From contig DAHJ01000025.1 of NCBI GenBank assembly GCA_002495905.1, positions 118,537 to 155,160 on the forward strand: a stretch of DNA of 36,624 nucleotides, read 5' to 3'. The position numbers and the translations under genes are program-made. The DNA is from Thaumarchaeota archaeon UBA223 (GTDB taxonomy: Archaea; Thermoproteota; Nitrososphaeria; Nitrososphaerales; UBA57). The notes under the pieces are model-generated. The model ran no database searches. It was not told the origin of the DNA and was given only the letters and a program-made list of their open reading frames with translations. Positions 8,818 through 17,170 of the stretch are shown here, piece after piece. How positions within the stretch are numbered: position 1 is the stretch's first letter; every line of letters starts with the position of its first letter.

Positions 8818-11502
8818 CTAAAACGGTTGTTTGGAACTACGACGTCGAAGTACAAAAATAGTAAGTAGAATTACAAACGCGCCAACACCAATAATTGCAA
8901 TAGGTGATGAAAAGAAGGCGGCAGGACCCGAAGGTTCATCAATAACAACAGGTTCCAAATCAGCAAGTGAACCTCCAATAAGAAATTCAAAGTTGGAACT
9001 ATGTAAGAATGTGTTACCATATGTATCTTCATATACAATTTGTAGAACCAGTGGATTAGTACCATCTCTAGCACCATCGTCAATAGTGAATTCGAGGCTA
9101 AATGGAATCAAGCTATCTGCATCAACTTCACCAATATATTGAGAACTTTCAGCAGTCAAAATCAAGCCGTCGCCGTCAAGAATATAGATTGTAAGAAATT
9201 GAGCGTCAGTATTGCCTTGGTTTAGAAGATTACCAACAATTGTTGCATTAAATCCAGCAGGTAGTATCTCGCGATCAAATTCAACAGATTGTAATGTAAG
9301 GTCAATTAATCCACGAACTGTGAAACCAATAGTTCGAATTTCTTCGTGTGGGAATCCATGAGAATCAATATAAGATATATGAACTTGAACTACGCTAGAT
9401 GTATCAGCAGCACTAAGTGATGCAAAGATTTCAGGATCAAGTGTAAGTGAGTCACCAGAATTGAGTTTATTAAATTTCCAAGTATTGCTTCCTGAATTTA
9501 GAAATATAGGAAGAACAGAAGATTGGACAGTAGAGAATTGTAAATCAATTGAAATATCGGAAATATCTTCATCGCCAGTATTTTGAAGATTAATTATCGG
9601 AGTAGTGATTCTTCCAGATTGGAGAACATTATCAGGAATATTAATTGAGAATGGAGAAGACCAGTCTTTAACGATAACTCCAAATTCTTGAGACATAGTT
9701 TTTTGTAAACCGTTGATATTTCGGTATTCAACAATAACAGAAATTGGATATAGTCCTTTTTGAGCAGTTGGAGAAACATAAGTTGGGAAGGATAGAGATA
9801 ATTTTTCATCAGTTAGTAAATGATCGATTTTTCGAGTATTATCATTCAGAGAAGTTCCAAGAATACTAGATGAAGTTCCATAAGAAACAGACAAGGATAT
9901 TGAATAAGCAGGAGCAGTTCCTATATTTGAGATTTCTAAGATTAAATCATTTTCTGTACCACTTGTAAGAACATTATTTTTTATTGATAATTCGATATCA
10001 CTTTTACCATCTACGATAACTGAGAATTCAATTATTTCGTTGCGTAATAATGAATCTTTATCTAAATATGAAAAATCTAATTGAAGATCGTATTCTCCAA
10101 GTTCAATCGAATCAGAAACATCAACTAGAAAGTCAGCTGAAGATGTAGAACCGCTAGGAACAGTTGCGCCAAAGAAACCAGTTAATGAATTAGCACCGTT
10201 AGAAGCAGAAAATTGATTATTTGAAATTAGCTTGCCTTGAATTCCGCTAATAGGTCCTGTATCACGGTTTTGTATTACTACATTGAGTTTAACGCTATTA
10301 TCTCCTGGTTCAACTGAAATTTGGTCGTTTGGACTACCCCAAAATGTATCAACTACAGCAATTCCTTTGTTTGTGACTTCAGCAACACGAAGATATATTG
10401 TACGAGTTTCAGTAATAGTAGTTCCGAAAGAATTGTCATATACCATAGAAGCAGAAATCTGGTAATTATTACCTGCTGCAGATATTGGAGCGAATAGAGA
10501 TACAGAAATTGAAGTTTGTTGATCTGGATTTAAAGAAGAGAGTTGCCATTTGTTATCAGAACCAAGAAGATTTAGTGGAGATGGAATTGTTAAAGATAAA
10601 TCAATAGAACCAGTATTAGCAGTACCTTCATTAAGAAGAATAAATTCAACAGTATTAGATTCGTCAGGTAATAGTAATTGAGTACTAGAAGTAAGTTTAA
10701 GGAAACTTCTGCCACTGATGTGAACATTGACATTCTTATCGATAGAAATTCCATTTAATCCAGTAGTAGTTTGATAGTTAATTATTAAAGGAATTGATAA
10801 AGTTCCAATAGAAGCATCTTCGTCGATGTTAACGAGGAAATTAAACGTATTAGTAGAACCAGCAGTTACAGTAGTAGTAGAAATAGCATACAAAGTATTG
10901 CCGCCAGTACGATTAGTTAAAACGTCAGGCAAGGTTAATTCGACAGAGAGATTAGTAATATCAAAATCTCCTCCATTTCTAAGTACAACTTGTAGATTAT
11001 TACCCAGGTCTCCAGGAGTTACTTCAACTGGGACAGTTTGAGTTCCCCAATCAGAGAAAATAACATCAAAGTCAGTTATGAATACGTTCAAGTCATAAGT
11101 GCCTAAACCAGACCATCTGTTACCAGTTAATTTAACAAAGTAATAACCAGATTTAGAAACAGTAAATTTAATATTTTCGTCAATTCCGTCACCATTAACA
11201 GAAGAAGCAAGTTGGACTTCTTCGCTATCGGAGCTATCAGGGTCGTATAAATATAAATCAATATCAGTTCCAGAGATTAAATCAACATTAAGTGAAAGAG
11301 TTTGTCCTGCAAGTACATGTATTTTATAATATTCAGTTCCACTTACCCAAGTTCCACTAGTTTTGCCATTTGTTAATTCAACTGCATTAGAAATTGAACT
11401 ACCTCCAGCTCCATAAACAGGAGGAAAAGAAATAACAAAAACACTGGAAATTAACAAAAATAACATTAAGCTAGACATTAATAATTGAATCATGTTTTTC
11501 AT
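8818..11502 (-). CDS. Secreted, membrane-anchored protein with PPC domain and NEW3/CARDB-like repeats
   Basis: The 894-residue protein has a signal peptide (hydrophobic residues about 5-30, ending near YGA), a PPC-type beta domain at about 35-150 (YYKIHVLAGQTLSLNVDL, TDIDLYLYD, GYYFVKLTGN), then a series of roughly 110- to 130-residue immunoglobulin-like repeats of the NEW3/CARDB (COG1361) kind, each with phrases such as 'ISNIGTAPAYSISLSVS' and 'LLNQGNTDAQFLTIYIL'. A single membrane segment near 867-887 is followed by the basic tail RRRSSKQPF. Most of it should lie outside the cell, anchored at the C-terminus. COG1361 proteins are often found beside LolD-type ATPases, as here. Possible roles are S-layer-associated scaffold or transporter accessory; ligand unknown. 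ATG start with an AAGGA-like sequence upstream. Confidence 0.82.
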   Translation of the reverse strand: MKNMIQLLMSSLMLFLLISSVFVISFPPVYGAGGSSISNAVELTNGKTSGTWVSGTEYYKIHVLAGQTLSLNVDLISGTDIDLYLYDPDSSDSEEVQLASSVNGDGIDENIKFTVSKSGYYFVKLTGNRWSGLGTYDLNVFITDFDVIFSDWGTQTVPVEVTPGDLGNNLQVVLRNGGDFDITNLSVELTLPDVLTNRTGGNTLYAISTTTVTAGSTNTFNFLVNIDEDASIGTLSIPLIINYQTTTGLNGISIDKNVNVHISGRSFLKLTSSTQLLLPDESNTVEFILLNEGTANTGSIDLSLTIPSPLNLLGSDNKWQLSSLNPDQQTSISVSLFAPISAAGNNYQISASMVYDNSFGTTITETRTIYLRVAEVTNKGIAVVDTFWGSPNDQISVEPGDNSVKLNVVIQNRDTGPISGIQGKLISNNQFSASNGANSLTGFFGATVPSGSTSSADFLVDVSDSIELGEYDLQLDFSYLDKDSLLRNEIIEFSVIVDGKSDIELSIKNNVLTSGTENDLILEISNIGTAPAYSISLSVSYGTSSSILGTSLNDNTRKIDHLLTDEKLSLSFPTYVSPTAQKGLYPISVIVEYRNINGLQKTMSQEFGVIVKDWSSPFSINIPDNVLQSGRITTPIINLQNTGDEDISDISIDLQFSTVQSSVLPIFLNSGSNTWKFNKLNSGDSLTLDPEIFASLSAADTSSVVQVHISYIDSHGFPHEEIRTIGFTVRGLIDLTLQSVEFDREILPAGFNATIVGNLLNQGNTDAQFLTIYILDGDGLILTAESSQYIGEVDADSLIPFSLEFTIDDGARDGTNPLVLQIVYEDTYGNTFLHSSNFEFLIGGSLADLEPVVIDEPSGPAAFFSSPIAIIGVGAFVILLTIFVLRRRSSKQPF

Positions 11503-11588
11503 ATGAGAGTTCTATCCTTCTAGTTAATAAAAACATATCATAATTATCTATTATAAATTAGGCATTAGTAAAAATCAGAAATAAATAG

Positions 11589-11672
11589 TGGACCGGAAGG
11601 GATTTGAACCCTCGACCTCCCCCATGCCAAGGGGGTATCCTACCAGACTAGACGATTGGCAAAAACCAGCCC
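11589..11672 (-). tRNA. tRNA-Ala(GGC) with a 10-base insertion after the acceptor stem
   Basis: The reverse complement has acceptor GGGCTGG pairing with CCGGTCC, including the G3-U70 pair that marks tRNA-Ala. The anticodon stem is CCCCC/GGGGG with loop TTGGCAT, giving anticodon GGC (Ala). The T-arm is GAGGG-TTCAAAT-CCCTT and the D-arm GTCT-AGTCTGGTA-GGAT. Positions 8 and 9 should be two bases, but 12 bases (TTTTTGCCAATC) stand between the acceptor strand and the D-stem, so about 10 are extra. The gene is 84 bases instead of 74. The likely explanation is a very short intron at position 7/8. CCA is not encoded. Confidence 0.82.
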
Positions 11673-11743
11673 ATCATAATGTATGATAACTCGATCCAAT
11701 TTTATTAAAGAGTTAGATACTTAAGAGTATTAGCATAAGTAAT

Positions 11744-12163
11744 TTAATTTAAAGAAGATTTTATCAGAGAAGCTAAATTATCAAGTTCTTCTTCTGTAAT
11801 GTTTTTTCTTGTTGGCCATGAATCATTATCTGTGTCATTAATAAATCGAGGAATTATATGAATATGAACATGAAATATATCTTGACTGGCAGCTAAACCA
11901 TTAGATTGGCTAATATTCAAGCCATCGGCAGCAACTGTTTTCCACACATGTTTAGAAAGCATATTTACGATTTCAAATAATCGAGCGACATCATTGTTTT
12001 CCATATCGGTAAGATATTGATAATGTTCTTTTGGAACAACTAGGAGATGGCCTCGATTAATAGGATATCTATCAAGAAAAGAGATTAAAAAATCATTTTC
12101 AAAGATTATGCTTGCAGGCCTATCTCGATTGATTATTTCACAAAATACACATTGTTCTTCCAT
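11744..12163 (-). CDS. HIT-family nucleotide hydrolase/transferase
   Basis: The 139-residue protein is a standard histidine-triad (HIT) domain, usually hydrolysing AMP-linked or dinucleoside polyphosphates. It has an N-terminal CVFCEII zinc-type CxxC (residues 5-8), the segment FLDRYPINRGHLLVVPKEHY, and the catalytic triad FHVHIHIIPRF near residues 94-104. The length matches the Hint/Fhit-like archaeal proteins. The upstream sequence has a TATA-like TTTATAG about 27 bases before the ATG, so it is probably leaderless. The exact substrate cannot be predicted. Confidence 0.93.
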   Translation of the reverse strand: MEEQCVFCEIINRDRPASIIFENDFLISFLDRYPINRGHLLVVPKEHYQYLTDMENNDVARLFEIVNMLSKHVWKTVAADGLNISQSNGLAASQDIFHVHIHIIPRFINDTDNDSWPTRKNITEEELDNLASLIKSSLN

Positions 12164-12185
12164 ATGTTTTCACATCCCATAAATT

Positions 12186-12194
12186 CTATAAATT
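12186..12194 (-). promoter_or_regulatory. TATA-like box of the HIT gene
   Basis: On the minus strand this reads AATTTATAG, centred about 27 bases ahead of the ATG at 12163. That spacing fits a leaderless archaeal transcript. It shares the 169-base divergent region with the acetohydroxyacid synthase promoter. Confidence 0.5.
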
Positions 12195-12211
12195 TTTACT
12201 TAAGTGTCCGG

Positions 12212-12222
12212 TATATTTATAA
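12212..12222 (+). promoter_or_regulatory. TATA-like box ahead of the ilvB leader
   Basis: TATATTTATAA is the best TATA-like match in the region between the HIT gene and ilvB. Transcription would start near 12237-12240, leaving an untranslated leader of about 95 bases before the ilvB ATG, unusually long for this genome and containing the small reading frame at 12258. Confidence 0.5.
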
Positions 12223-12257
12223 CCAATTATAGCAATTATTGTAAGAGGAGAATCAAG

Positions 12258-12311
12258 ATGAGGATAAAAGATTGCATTATGGAAATCTCTCATAGTCTGA
12301 TTGGGCAATAA
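12258..12311 (+). CDS. Possible 17-residue leader peptide ahead of ilvB
   Basis: ATG at 12258 opens MRIKDCIMEISHSLIGQ and ends at TAA (12309-12311), 21 bases before the ilvB start and in the same frame. It is preceded by AGAGGAGA at a spacing typical of a Shine-Dalgarno site, much better than the site before ilvB itself. Four of 17 residues are isoleucine and one is leucine, the end products (with valine) of the pathway that ilvB starts. This could be a regulatory upstream reading frame; it may also be chance. No terminator-like hairpin is obvious between it and ilvB. Confidence 0.3.
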   Translation: MRIKDCIMEISHSLIGQ

Positions 12312-12332
12312 AGTAATTTGGAATGATCAATA

Positions 12333-14030
12333 ATGTTAAAAAATATATCTGAATTAACGGGTTCTGATGCATTAATTAAAGCATTAGAAAATGAACAAGT
12401 AGAAGGAATATTTGGTTTACCAGGAGGAGCTAATTTACCAATTTATGATTCTTTGTATGATAGTGATATACGTCACATTTTAGTTAGGCATGAACAAAAT
12501 GCAGCACATATGGCAGATGGTTATGCACGTGCATCAAGAAAACCAGGTGTTTGTTTTGCTACATCAGGTCCTGGTGCAACTAATTTAATTACAGGAATAG
12601 CAACAGCAATAGCTGATTCTTCACCAATAATTGCAATAACTGGACAAGTAGCATCAGATATGATAGGAAAGGATGCTTTTCAAGAATGTGACATAATTGG
12701 TATTGCAACACCTGTAACAAAATATACATATCAACCTCTTACATCAGCAGAAGTTCCTCAAGCAATAAAGAATTCTTTTCACATTGCAACATCAGGAAGG
12801 CCAGGTCCGGTGTTAATTGATATACCAAAAAACGCACAAACTGAAAAGATGAAAATTAATTTTCCTACTAAACCAAACATCCGTAAGATACAACAATTAC
12901 AAACTGCAAATCTAGAAGCAATTGATCGTGCAGCGGACCAATTATTAAATGCTGAAAGACCAATGATAATGACAGGCGGAGGAGTAATTCTATCAGGAGC
13001 ATTTAAAGAATTACAAGCAGTAGCAGAATTTTTAGTTGCGCCAGTTGTATCAACTTTTAAAGGAAAAGGAGGTTTTTCAGAAACTCACTACTTATCACTC
13101 GGTCCAATTGGAATGCATGGACATATTGAAGCAAATAAATTAGTAATTGAGTCAGATGTATTGTTAGCTGCAGGAGCAAGATTTTCAGATAGATCCGTAG
13201 GAAAATGGGATGAATTTGGAAATGAAATGACAATTATTCATGCAGACATTGATCCATCGGAAATTGGAAAGAATAAAAATGCAGATATAGGTTTAATTGG
13301 AGACATTAAGACTACACTTTCATTATTATTAGCGGCAATGGAAAAGAAAGCACAAAAAAGACAATCTGAATATGAATGGATTAAAAGAGTAAATGAAATA
13401 AAGGACATATGGAGAAGTAAACCTCTTCCAGCTCCAAGAGAAATAACAGGACCAAGGTTGTTAAAGAAGATGAGAGAAATTTTACCAAATAAATGTCTAG
13501 TAACAACAGAAGTCGGCCAGCATCAAATGTGGGCTTCATTACACTTTGATGTTGCAGAACCCGGTACTTTCTTTACATCTACTGGTTTAGGTACAATGGG
13601 TTGGGGATTACCTGCAGCAGTAGGTGCAAAATTTGCAAGACCAGATTTGCCAGTAATTGATATTGCAGGAGATGGAAGTGTTCAAATGACGGAATCAGCA
13701 CTAGCAACTTCAGTAACAGAAAAATTGCCAGTAATTACAGTAATATTCAATAATGGAATGTTAGGAATGGTTGCGCAATGGCAAAGATTATTCTATGAAA
13801 GAAAATATATCGGAGTAGAACTCGAAGGAATTCCAGATTATGTAAAAATAGCAGAAGCATATGGAGCTCAAGGAATAAGAGCGCAATCAATGAATGAATT
13901 TGAGAAAGCATTAAAGAATGCATTAAATAGTGATGTAGCAACGGTAATCGACGTACCAATTAATCCCGACGAAGATGTATTTCCATTCGTTGTTCCTAAT
14001 ACAGCATTAAAAGACATGGTTATTGCATAA
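12333..14030 (+). CDS. ilvB: Acetohydroxyacid (acetolactate) synthase, large subunit
   Basis: The 565-residue thiamine-diphosphate enzyme joins two pyruvates, or pyruvate and 2-oxobutyrate, in the first shared step of valine, leucine and isoleucine synthesis. It has the FGLPGG start region, the catalytic glutamate in VRHEQNAAHMADGYAR (Glu54), the ATSGPGATNL segment, a central FAD-linked domain, and the ThDP motif GDGSVQMTESALATS ending in FNNGMLGMVAQWQRLFYE. The tryptophan in the MVAQWQ segment is typical of the anabolic enzyme rather than other ThDP decarboxylases. The regulatory small subunit IlvN and ilvC are not next to it; lipA follows 85 bases downstream. Confidence 0.94.
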   Translation: MLKNISELTGSDALIKALENEQVEGIFGLPGGANLPIYDSLYDSDIRHILVRHEQNAAHMADGYARASRKPGVCFATSGPGATNLITGIATAIADSSPIIAITGQVASDMIGKDAFQECDIIGIATPVTKYTYQPLTSAEVPQAIKNSFHIATSGRPGPVLIDIPKNAQTEKMKINFPTKPNIRKIQQLQTANLEAIDRAADQLLNAERPMIMTGGGVILSGAFKELQAVAEFLVAPVVSTFKGKGGFSETHYLSLGPIGMHGHIEANKLVIESDVLLAAGARFSDRSVGKWDEFGNEMTIIHADIDPSEIGKNKNADIGLIGDIKTTLSLLLAAMEKKAQKRQSEYEWIKRVNEIKDIWRSKPLPAPREITGPRLLKKMREILPNKCLVTTEVGQHQMWASLHFDVAEPGTFFTSTGLGTMGWGLPAAVGAKFARPDLPVIDIAGDGSVQMTESALATSVTEKLPVITVIFNNGMLGMVAQWQRLFYERKYIGVELEGIPDYVKIAEAYGAQGIRAQSMNEFEKALKNALNSDVATVIDVPINPDEDVFPFVVPNTALKDMVIA

Positions 14031-14082
14031 TAAACTGAATAAGTTAGACAAATGCCAAAGTTTTATTGAGAAAAAGTAAATG

Positions 14083-14092
14083 GTTTATTAAT
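14083..14092 (+). promoter_or_regulatory. TATA-like box of the lipA-E1b-E2-lipB unit
   Basis: TTTATTAATA is centred about 28 bases before the TTG start of lipA, the spacing expected for a leaderless archaeal transcript. The four genes downstream are almost gapless, so this is probably the main promoter of the unit. Confidence 0.45.
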
Positions 14093-14115
14093 AGTTAGAC
14101 GAAAAAATTTTAAGA

Positions 14116-15021
14116 TTGCCTCGTAGAGCTTTAAGTAATAGTCAAGTAAAACAAAATCTGCAAAAGCCAGAATGGATTAAAGTAGATTTTGTACAAGGTA
14201 ATAATTACAAAAAAGTCAGAGAATCTGCAAATAAATTGAATTTAAACACAGTTTGTCAAGAAGCAAATTGTCCCAACATATACGAATGCTGGGATGGAGG
14301 AACTGCGACTTTTATGTTATTAGGGGACATTTGTACAAGAGGTTGTAGATTTTGTCATGTTAAATCCGGTAATCCAAAAGGAATTATTGATATTTTTGAA
14401 CCAGAGAATACTGCAAATGCAGTAAAAGAATTAGGATTAGAGTACGTAGTATTAACTTCTGTAGATCGTGATGATTTAGTAGATGGAGGATCTTCACATT
14501 TTGCAAAAACAGTTGAAGAAATATACAAAAAGAATAATAAAACATTAATTGAAGTATTAATACCTGATTTTTCAGGAGAGATAAAGGACCTATCAACAGT
14601 AGTAAAAGCGAAACCTACTGTAATAGCTCATAATATTGAAACAACAAGACAATTAACACCGATTGTGAGGGATAGAAGAGCTTCGTATGAGAGATCTTTA
14701 GAAGTTTTAAAAAATGTAAAGAGATTAGATTCGAATATCTATACAAAATCATCTATTATGTTGGGATTTGGTGAGGAAGATAACGATATAATAACTGCAA
14801 TGGAAGATTTAAGAAAAGCAGATGTGGACATATTAACAATTGGTCAGTATCTTCAACCATCAGATTTTCATATCAGTATTAAACAATATGTCCATCCAGA
14901 TGAATTTATTAAGTTAAAAGATGTTGCTGAAGACATGGGGTTCAAATATGTGGCGTCCGGGCCTTTAGTAAGGAGTTCATATAAAGCTGGAGAATATTTT
15001 GTAAAGAATTTGGTGAAATAG
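14116..15021 (+). CDS. lipA: Lipoyl synthase (radical SAM)
   Basis: The 301-residue protein inserts two sulfurs into protein-bound octanoyl groups to make lipoate. It has all expected cluster ligands: the auxiliary cluster set CQEANCPNIYEC (CX4CX5C), the radical-SAM set CTRGCRFC (CX3CX2C), and the RSSYKAGEYF end whose serine is a ligand to the auxiliary cluster. MLGFGEEDNDI and ILTIGQYLQPS are also typical. The start is TTG. Its placement directly before an E1-beta and an E2 with one lipoyl domain, and lipB after them, shows that it serves the complex encoded in the same operon. Confidence 0.97.
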   Translation: MPRRALSNSQVKQNLQKPEWIKVDFVQGNNYKKVRESANKLNLNTVCQEANCPNIYECWDGGTATFMLLGDICTRGCRFCHVKSGNPKGIIDIFEPENTANAVKELGLEYVVLTSVDRDDLVDGGSSHFAKTVEEIYKKNNKTLIEVLIPDFSGEIKDLSTVVKAKPTVIAHNIETTRQLTPIVRDRRASYERSLEVLKNVKRLDSNIYTKSSIMLGFGEEDNDIITAMEDLRKADVDILTIGQYLQPSDFHISIKQYVHPDEFIKLKDVAEDMGFKYVASGPLVRSSYKAGEYFVKNLVK

Positions 15022-15023
15022 AT

Positions 15024-15998
15024 ATGGAAATGACATTAAATCAAGCGGTAAAAAGTGCATTAGATAATGAAATGGAAAAGAATGACAAAATTGTATTGAT
15101 TGGTGAAGATATAGGGAAAAATGGAGGAGTATTTAGAACAACTGAAGGTTTATACGATAAATATGGTCCAAAACGAGTAATAGATACTCCACTAAATGAA
15201 TCGGGAATTGTAGGAACTGCAATAGGTATGTCTTTATACGGATTAAAACCAGTTGTTGAGATTCAATTCATGGATTTTATATTCCCGGCATTTGATCAAA
15301 TTGTTTCAGACTTGGCGAAGTTTAGATATAGAACAGGAGGTGCATACACATGCCCAATGGTAATAAGAGCGCCTTATGGAGGAGGAATAAAGGGAGCTTC
15401 TTATCATTCGCAAAGTGGAGAAACACACTTTGTACATACTTCAGGATTAAAAGTGGTTGTACCTGCAACGCCATATGAAACTAAGGGATTATTAATTTCG
15501 GCAATTAGAGATGAAGATCCGGTAATATTTTTTGAACCAAAAAGATTTTACAGGGCATTAAAAGAAGAAGTACCAGAAGAAGCTTATACAATTCCAATTG
15601 GTGAAGCAAAGATATTGGAAGAAGGAAGTGATGTAACTTTGATTAGTTATGGTCCCATGATACAAACTTCATTAGAAGCAATAGAAATTGCAAAAAAAGA
15701 AGGAACCAGTGTAGAATTAATTGATTTAAGAACACTATCCCCACTTGATTCAGAAACAATAATCAAATCAGTAAAAAAAACTGGAAGAGCAGTAATTGCA
15801 CATGAAGCGCCAAAAACATTAGGAATGAGTGCAGAAATTTCAGCACTTATTGCCGAAAATTGTTTAGAATATTTAGAAGCTCCTATACAAAGAGCAACAG
15901 GTTTAGATACTCCATTTCCTTATTCATTAGAAAAAGAGTATCTTCCAAATGCAAAATTTGTATTAGATAAGATAAAACAAACAGTAGAATATTCATAG
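15024..15998 (+). CDS. 2-oxoacid dehydrogenase E1 component, beta subunit
   Basis: The 324-residue protein matches the beta subunit of heterotetrameric E1 (pyruvate or branched-chain 2-oxoacid dehydrogenase). Marks include LIGEDIGKNGGVFRTTEGL, the TPLNESGIVGTAIGMSLYGL segment with the glutamate that activates thiamine diphosphate, FMDFIFPAFDQIVSDLAKFRYRTGG, and the C-terminal half ending with AVIAHEAPKTLGMSAEIS. With E1-alpha it would decarboxylate a 2-oxoacid and pass the acyl group to the lipoyl arm of E2. E1-alpha is not in the window. It starts 2 bases after lipA and its TAG overlaps the GTG of E2 (TAGTG). Confidence 0.93.
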   Translation: MEMTLNQAVKSALDNEMEKNDKIVLIGEDIGKNGGVFRTTEGLYDKYGPKRVIDTPLNESGIVGTAIGMSLYGLKPVVEIQFMDFIFPAFDQIVSDLAKFRYRTGGAYTCPMVIRAPYGGGIKGASYHSQSGETHFVHTSGLKVVVPATPYETKGLLISAIRDEDPVIFFEPKRFYRALKEEVPEEAYTIPIGEAKILEEGSDVTLISYGPMIQTSLEAIEIAKKEGTSVELIDLRTLSPLDSETIIKSVKKTGRAVIAHEAPKTLGMSAEISALIAENCLEYLEAPIQRATGLDTPFPYSLEKEYLPNAKFVLDKIKQTVEYS

Positions 15999-17170
15999 TG
16001 ATTAAGATGGTATATAATTTCAAACTAGCAGATATTGGAGAAGGAATTGTAGAGGGAGAAGTTAGTAAATGGTATGTAAAAGTTGGAGATGTAGTAAAAG
16101 AGAATCAGCCATTAGTAGAAATAATTACAGAAAAAGTTACAGTCGAGTTACCATCTCCAGCAGATGGAACAATAATAAAAATTGGTCCAGAAGCAGGAAA
16201 AATTGCGAAAGTTGGAGAGGTAATTGTAGTAATAGATGATGGAAAAGAAGAAGACGTCAATAAGGAAGTTTCTATAGAAGAAACGAAGACAGAGAAGAAA
16301 GAATTAATCAAAGAAGATGTTAAAGGTAAAAAAATAATCGCCACGCCTGCAGTCAAACGTTTAGCTAAAGAAATGGGAATAGACATAGGCAAAGTAGTTG
16401 CAACTGGTGAAGAAGGAAGGATAACTGAGAAAGATGTCAAATTATACTCAAAATTAGAAATTCACAGTAATGAAGAAAGAATAGCTTTCAGAGGAACAAG
16501 AAGAACAATTGCGGAGAGATTAGCAAAGTCATCAGACAGAGTTGTTCAAGCATGGATTATGGAAGAAATAGATATGACAAAAGTTACAGAATTAAAAAAT
16601 AAGATAAAGGAATCCTCATCTGAAGAGATAAAACTGACATACATGCCATTTTTTGTTAAAGCAGTAATCAGATCACTTAAATCAAGTCCAAGAATTAATG
16701 CATCGTTAGATGAAGAAACTGAAGATATTGTTATAAAAAAGGACTACAATATTGGAATTGCAACAGATACTGAACAAGGATTAGTTGTACCTGTAATAAA
16801 GAAAGCTCAGGACAAAAATATCAATGAAATTGCTAAAGAAATAGAAGAATTATCAATAGAAGCTAAATCAGGAAAGTTAGAATTAGAAAATACTCAAGGT
16901 GGAACATTTACAATTACAAATATTGGAGCAATTGGAGGAATATCATCTATACCAATAGTAAATTATCCTGAAGTTGCAATACTTGCAATAAACAAGATAA
17001 TGAAGAAAGTAGTTCATTGGGAAGGCGAGATAGTTGCAAGAGATAGAGTCTACCTTTCATTATCATTTGATCACAGAGTGTTAGATGGGGCAGACGTAGC
17101 ACGATTTTTAAATTCCATCAGAAAATGTTTAGAAGATCCAGAGAGTCTAATGAAGGATGAACAATCTTAA
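15998..17170 (+). CDS. 2-oxoacid dehydrogenase E2 (dihydrolipoyl acyltransferase)
   Basis: The 390-residue E2 has one lipoyl domain (about 5-80, with the lipoylated lysine in TEKVTVE at Lys46), an acidic/lysine-rich linker, a peripheral subunit-binding domain (about 110-150, IATPAVKRLAKEMGIDIGKV), and the catalytic acyltransferase domain (about 160-390) ending with SFDHRVLDGADVARFL, in which His359 and Asp363 form the active site. The start is GTG at 15998, overlapping the E1-beta stop; an ATG three codons on (16007) is an alternative. The substrate may be pyruvate, a branched-chain 2-oxoacid or acetoin; sequence inspection does not settle it. No E3 gene is present here. Confidence 0.94.
   Translation: MIKMVYNFKLADIGEGIVEGEVSKWYVKVGDVVKENQPLVEIITEKVTVELPSPADGTIIKIGPEAGKIAKVGEVIVVIDDGKEEDVNKEVSIEETKTEKKELIKEDVKGKKIIATPAVKRLAKEMGIDIGKVVATGEEGRITEKDVKLYSKLEIHSNEERIAFRGTRRTIAERLAKSSDRVVQAWIMEEIDMTKVTELKNKIKESSSEEIKLTYMPFFVKAVIRSLKSSPRINASLDEETEDIVIKKDYNIGIATDTEQGLVVPVIKKAQDKNINEIAKEIEELSIEAKSGKLELENTQGGTFTITNIGAIGGISSIPIVNYPEVAILAINKIMKKVVHWEGEIVARDRVYLSLSFDHRVLDGADVARFLNSIRKCLEDPESLMKDEQS

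Noticed and set aside
8831..9142. 103-residue plus-strand frame inside the secreted PPC/NEW3 gene
   Set aside because: Antisense shadow of the repeat protein, with no recognisable motif.
11589..11672. tRNA pseudogene
   Set aside because: All stems, the T-loop and the G3-U70 pair are kept once the 10-base insertion is removed; decay would not leave this intact.
12258..12332. N-terminal extension of ilvB starting at 12258
   Set aside because: The frame is the same but TAA at 12309 and TGA at 12324 interrupt it, so it could only be a separate leader peptide.
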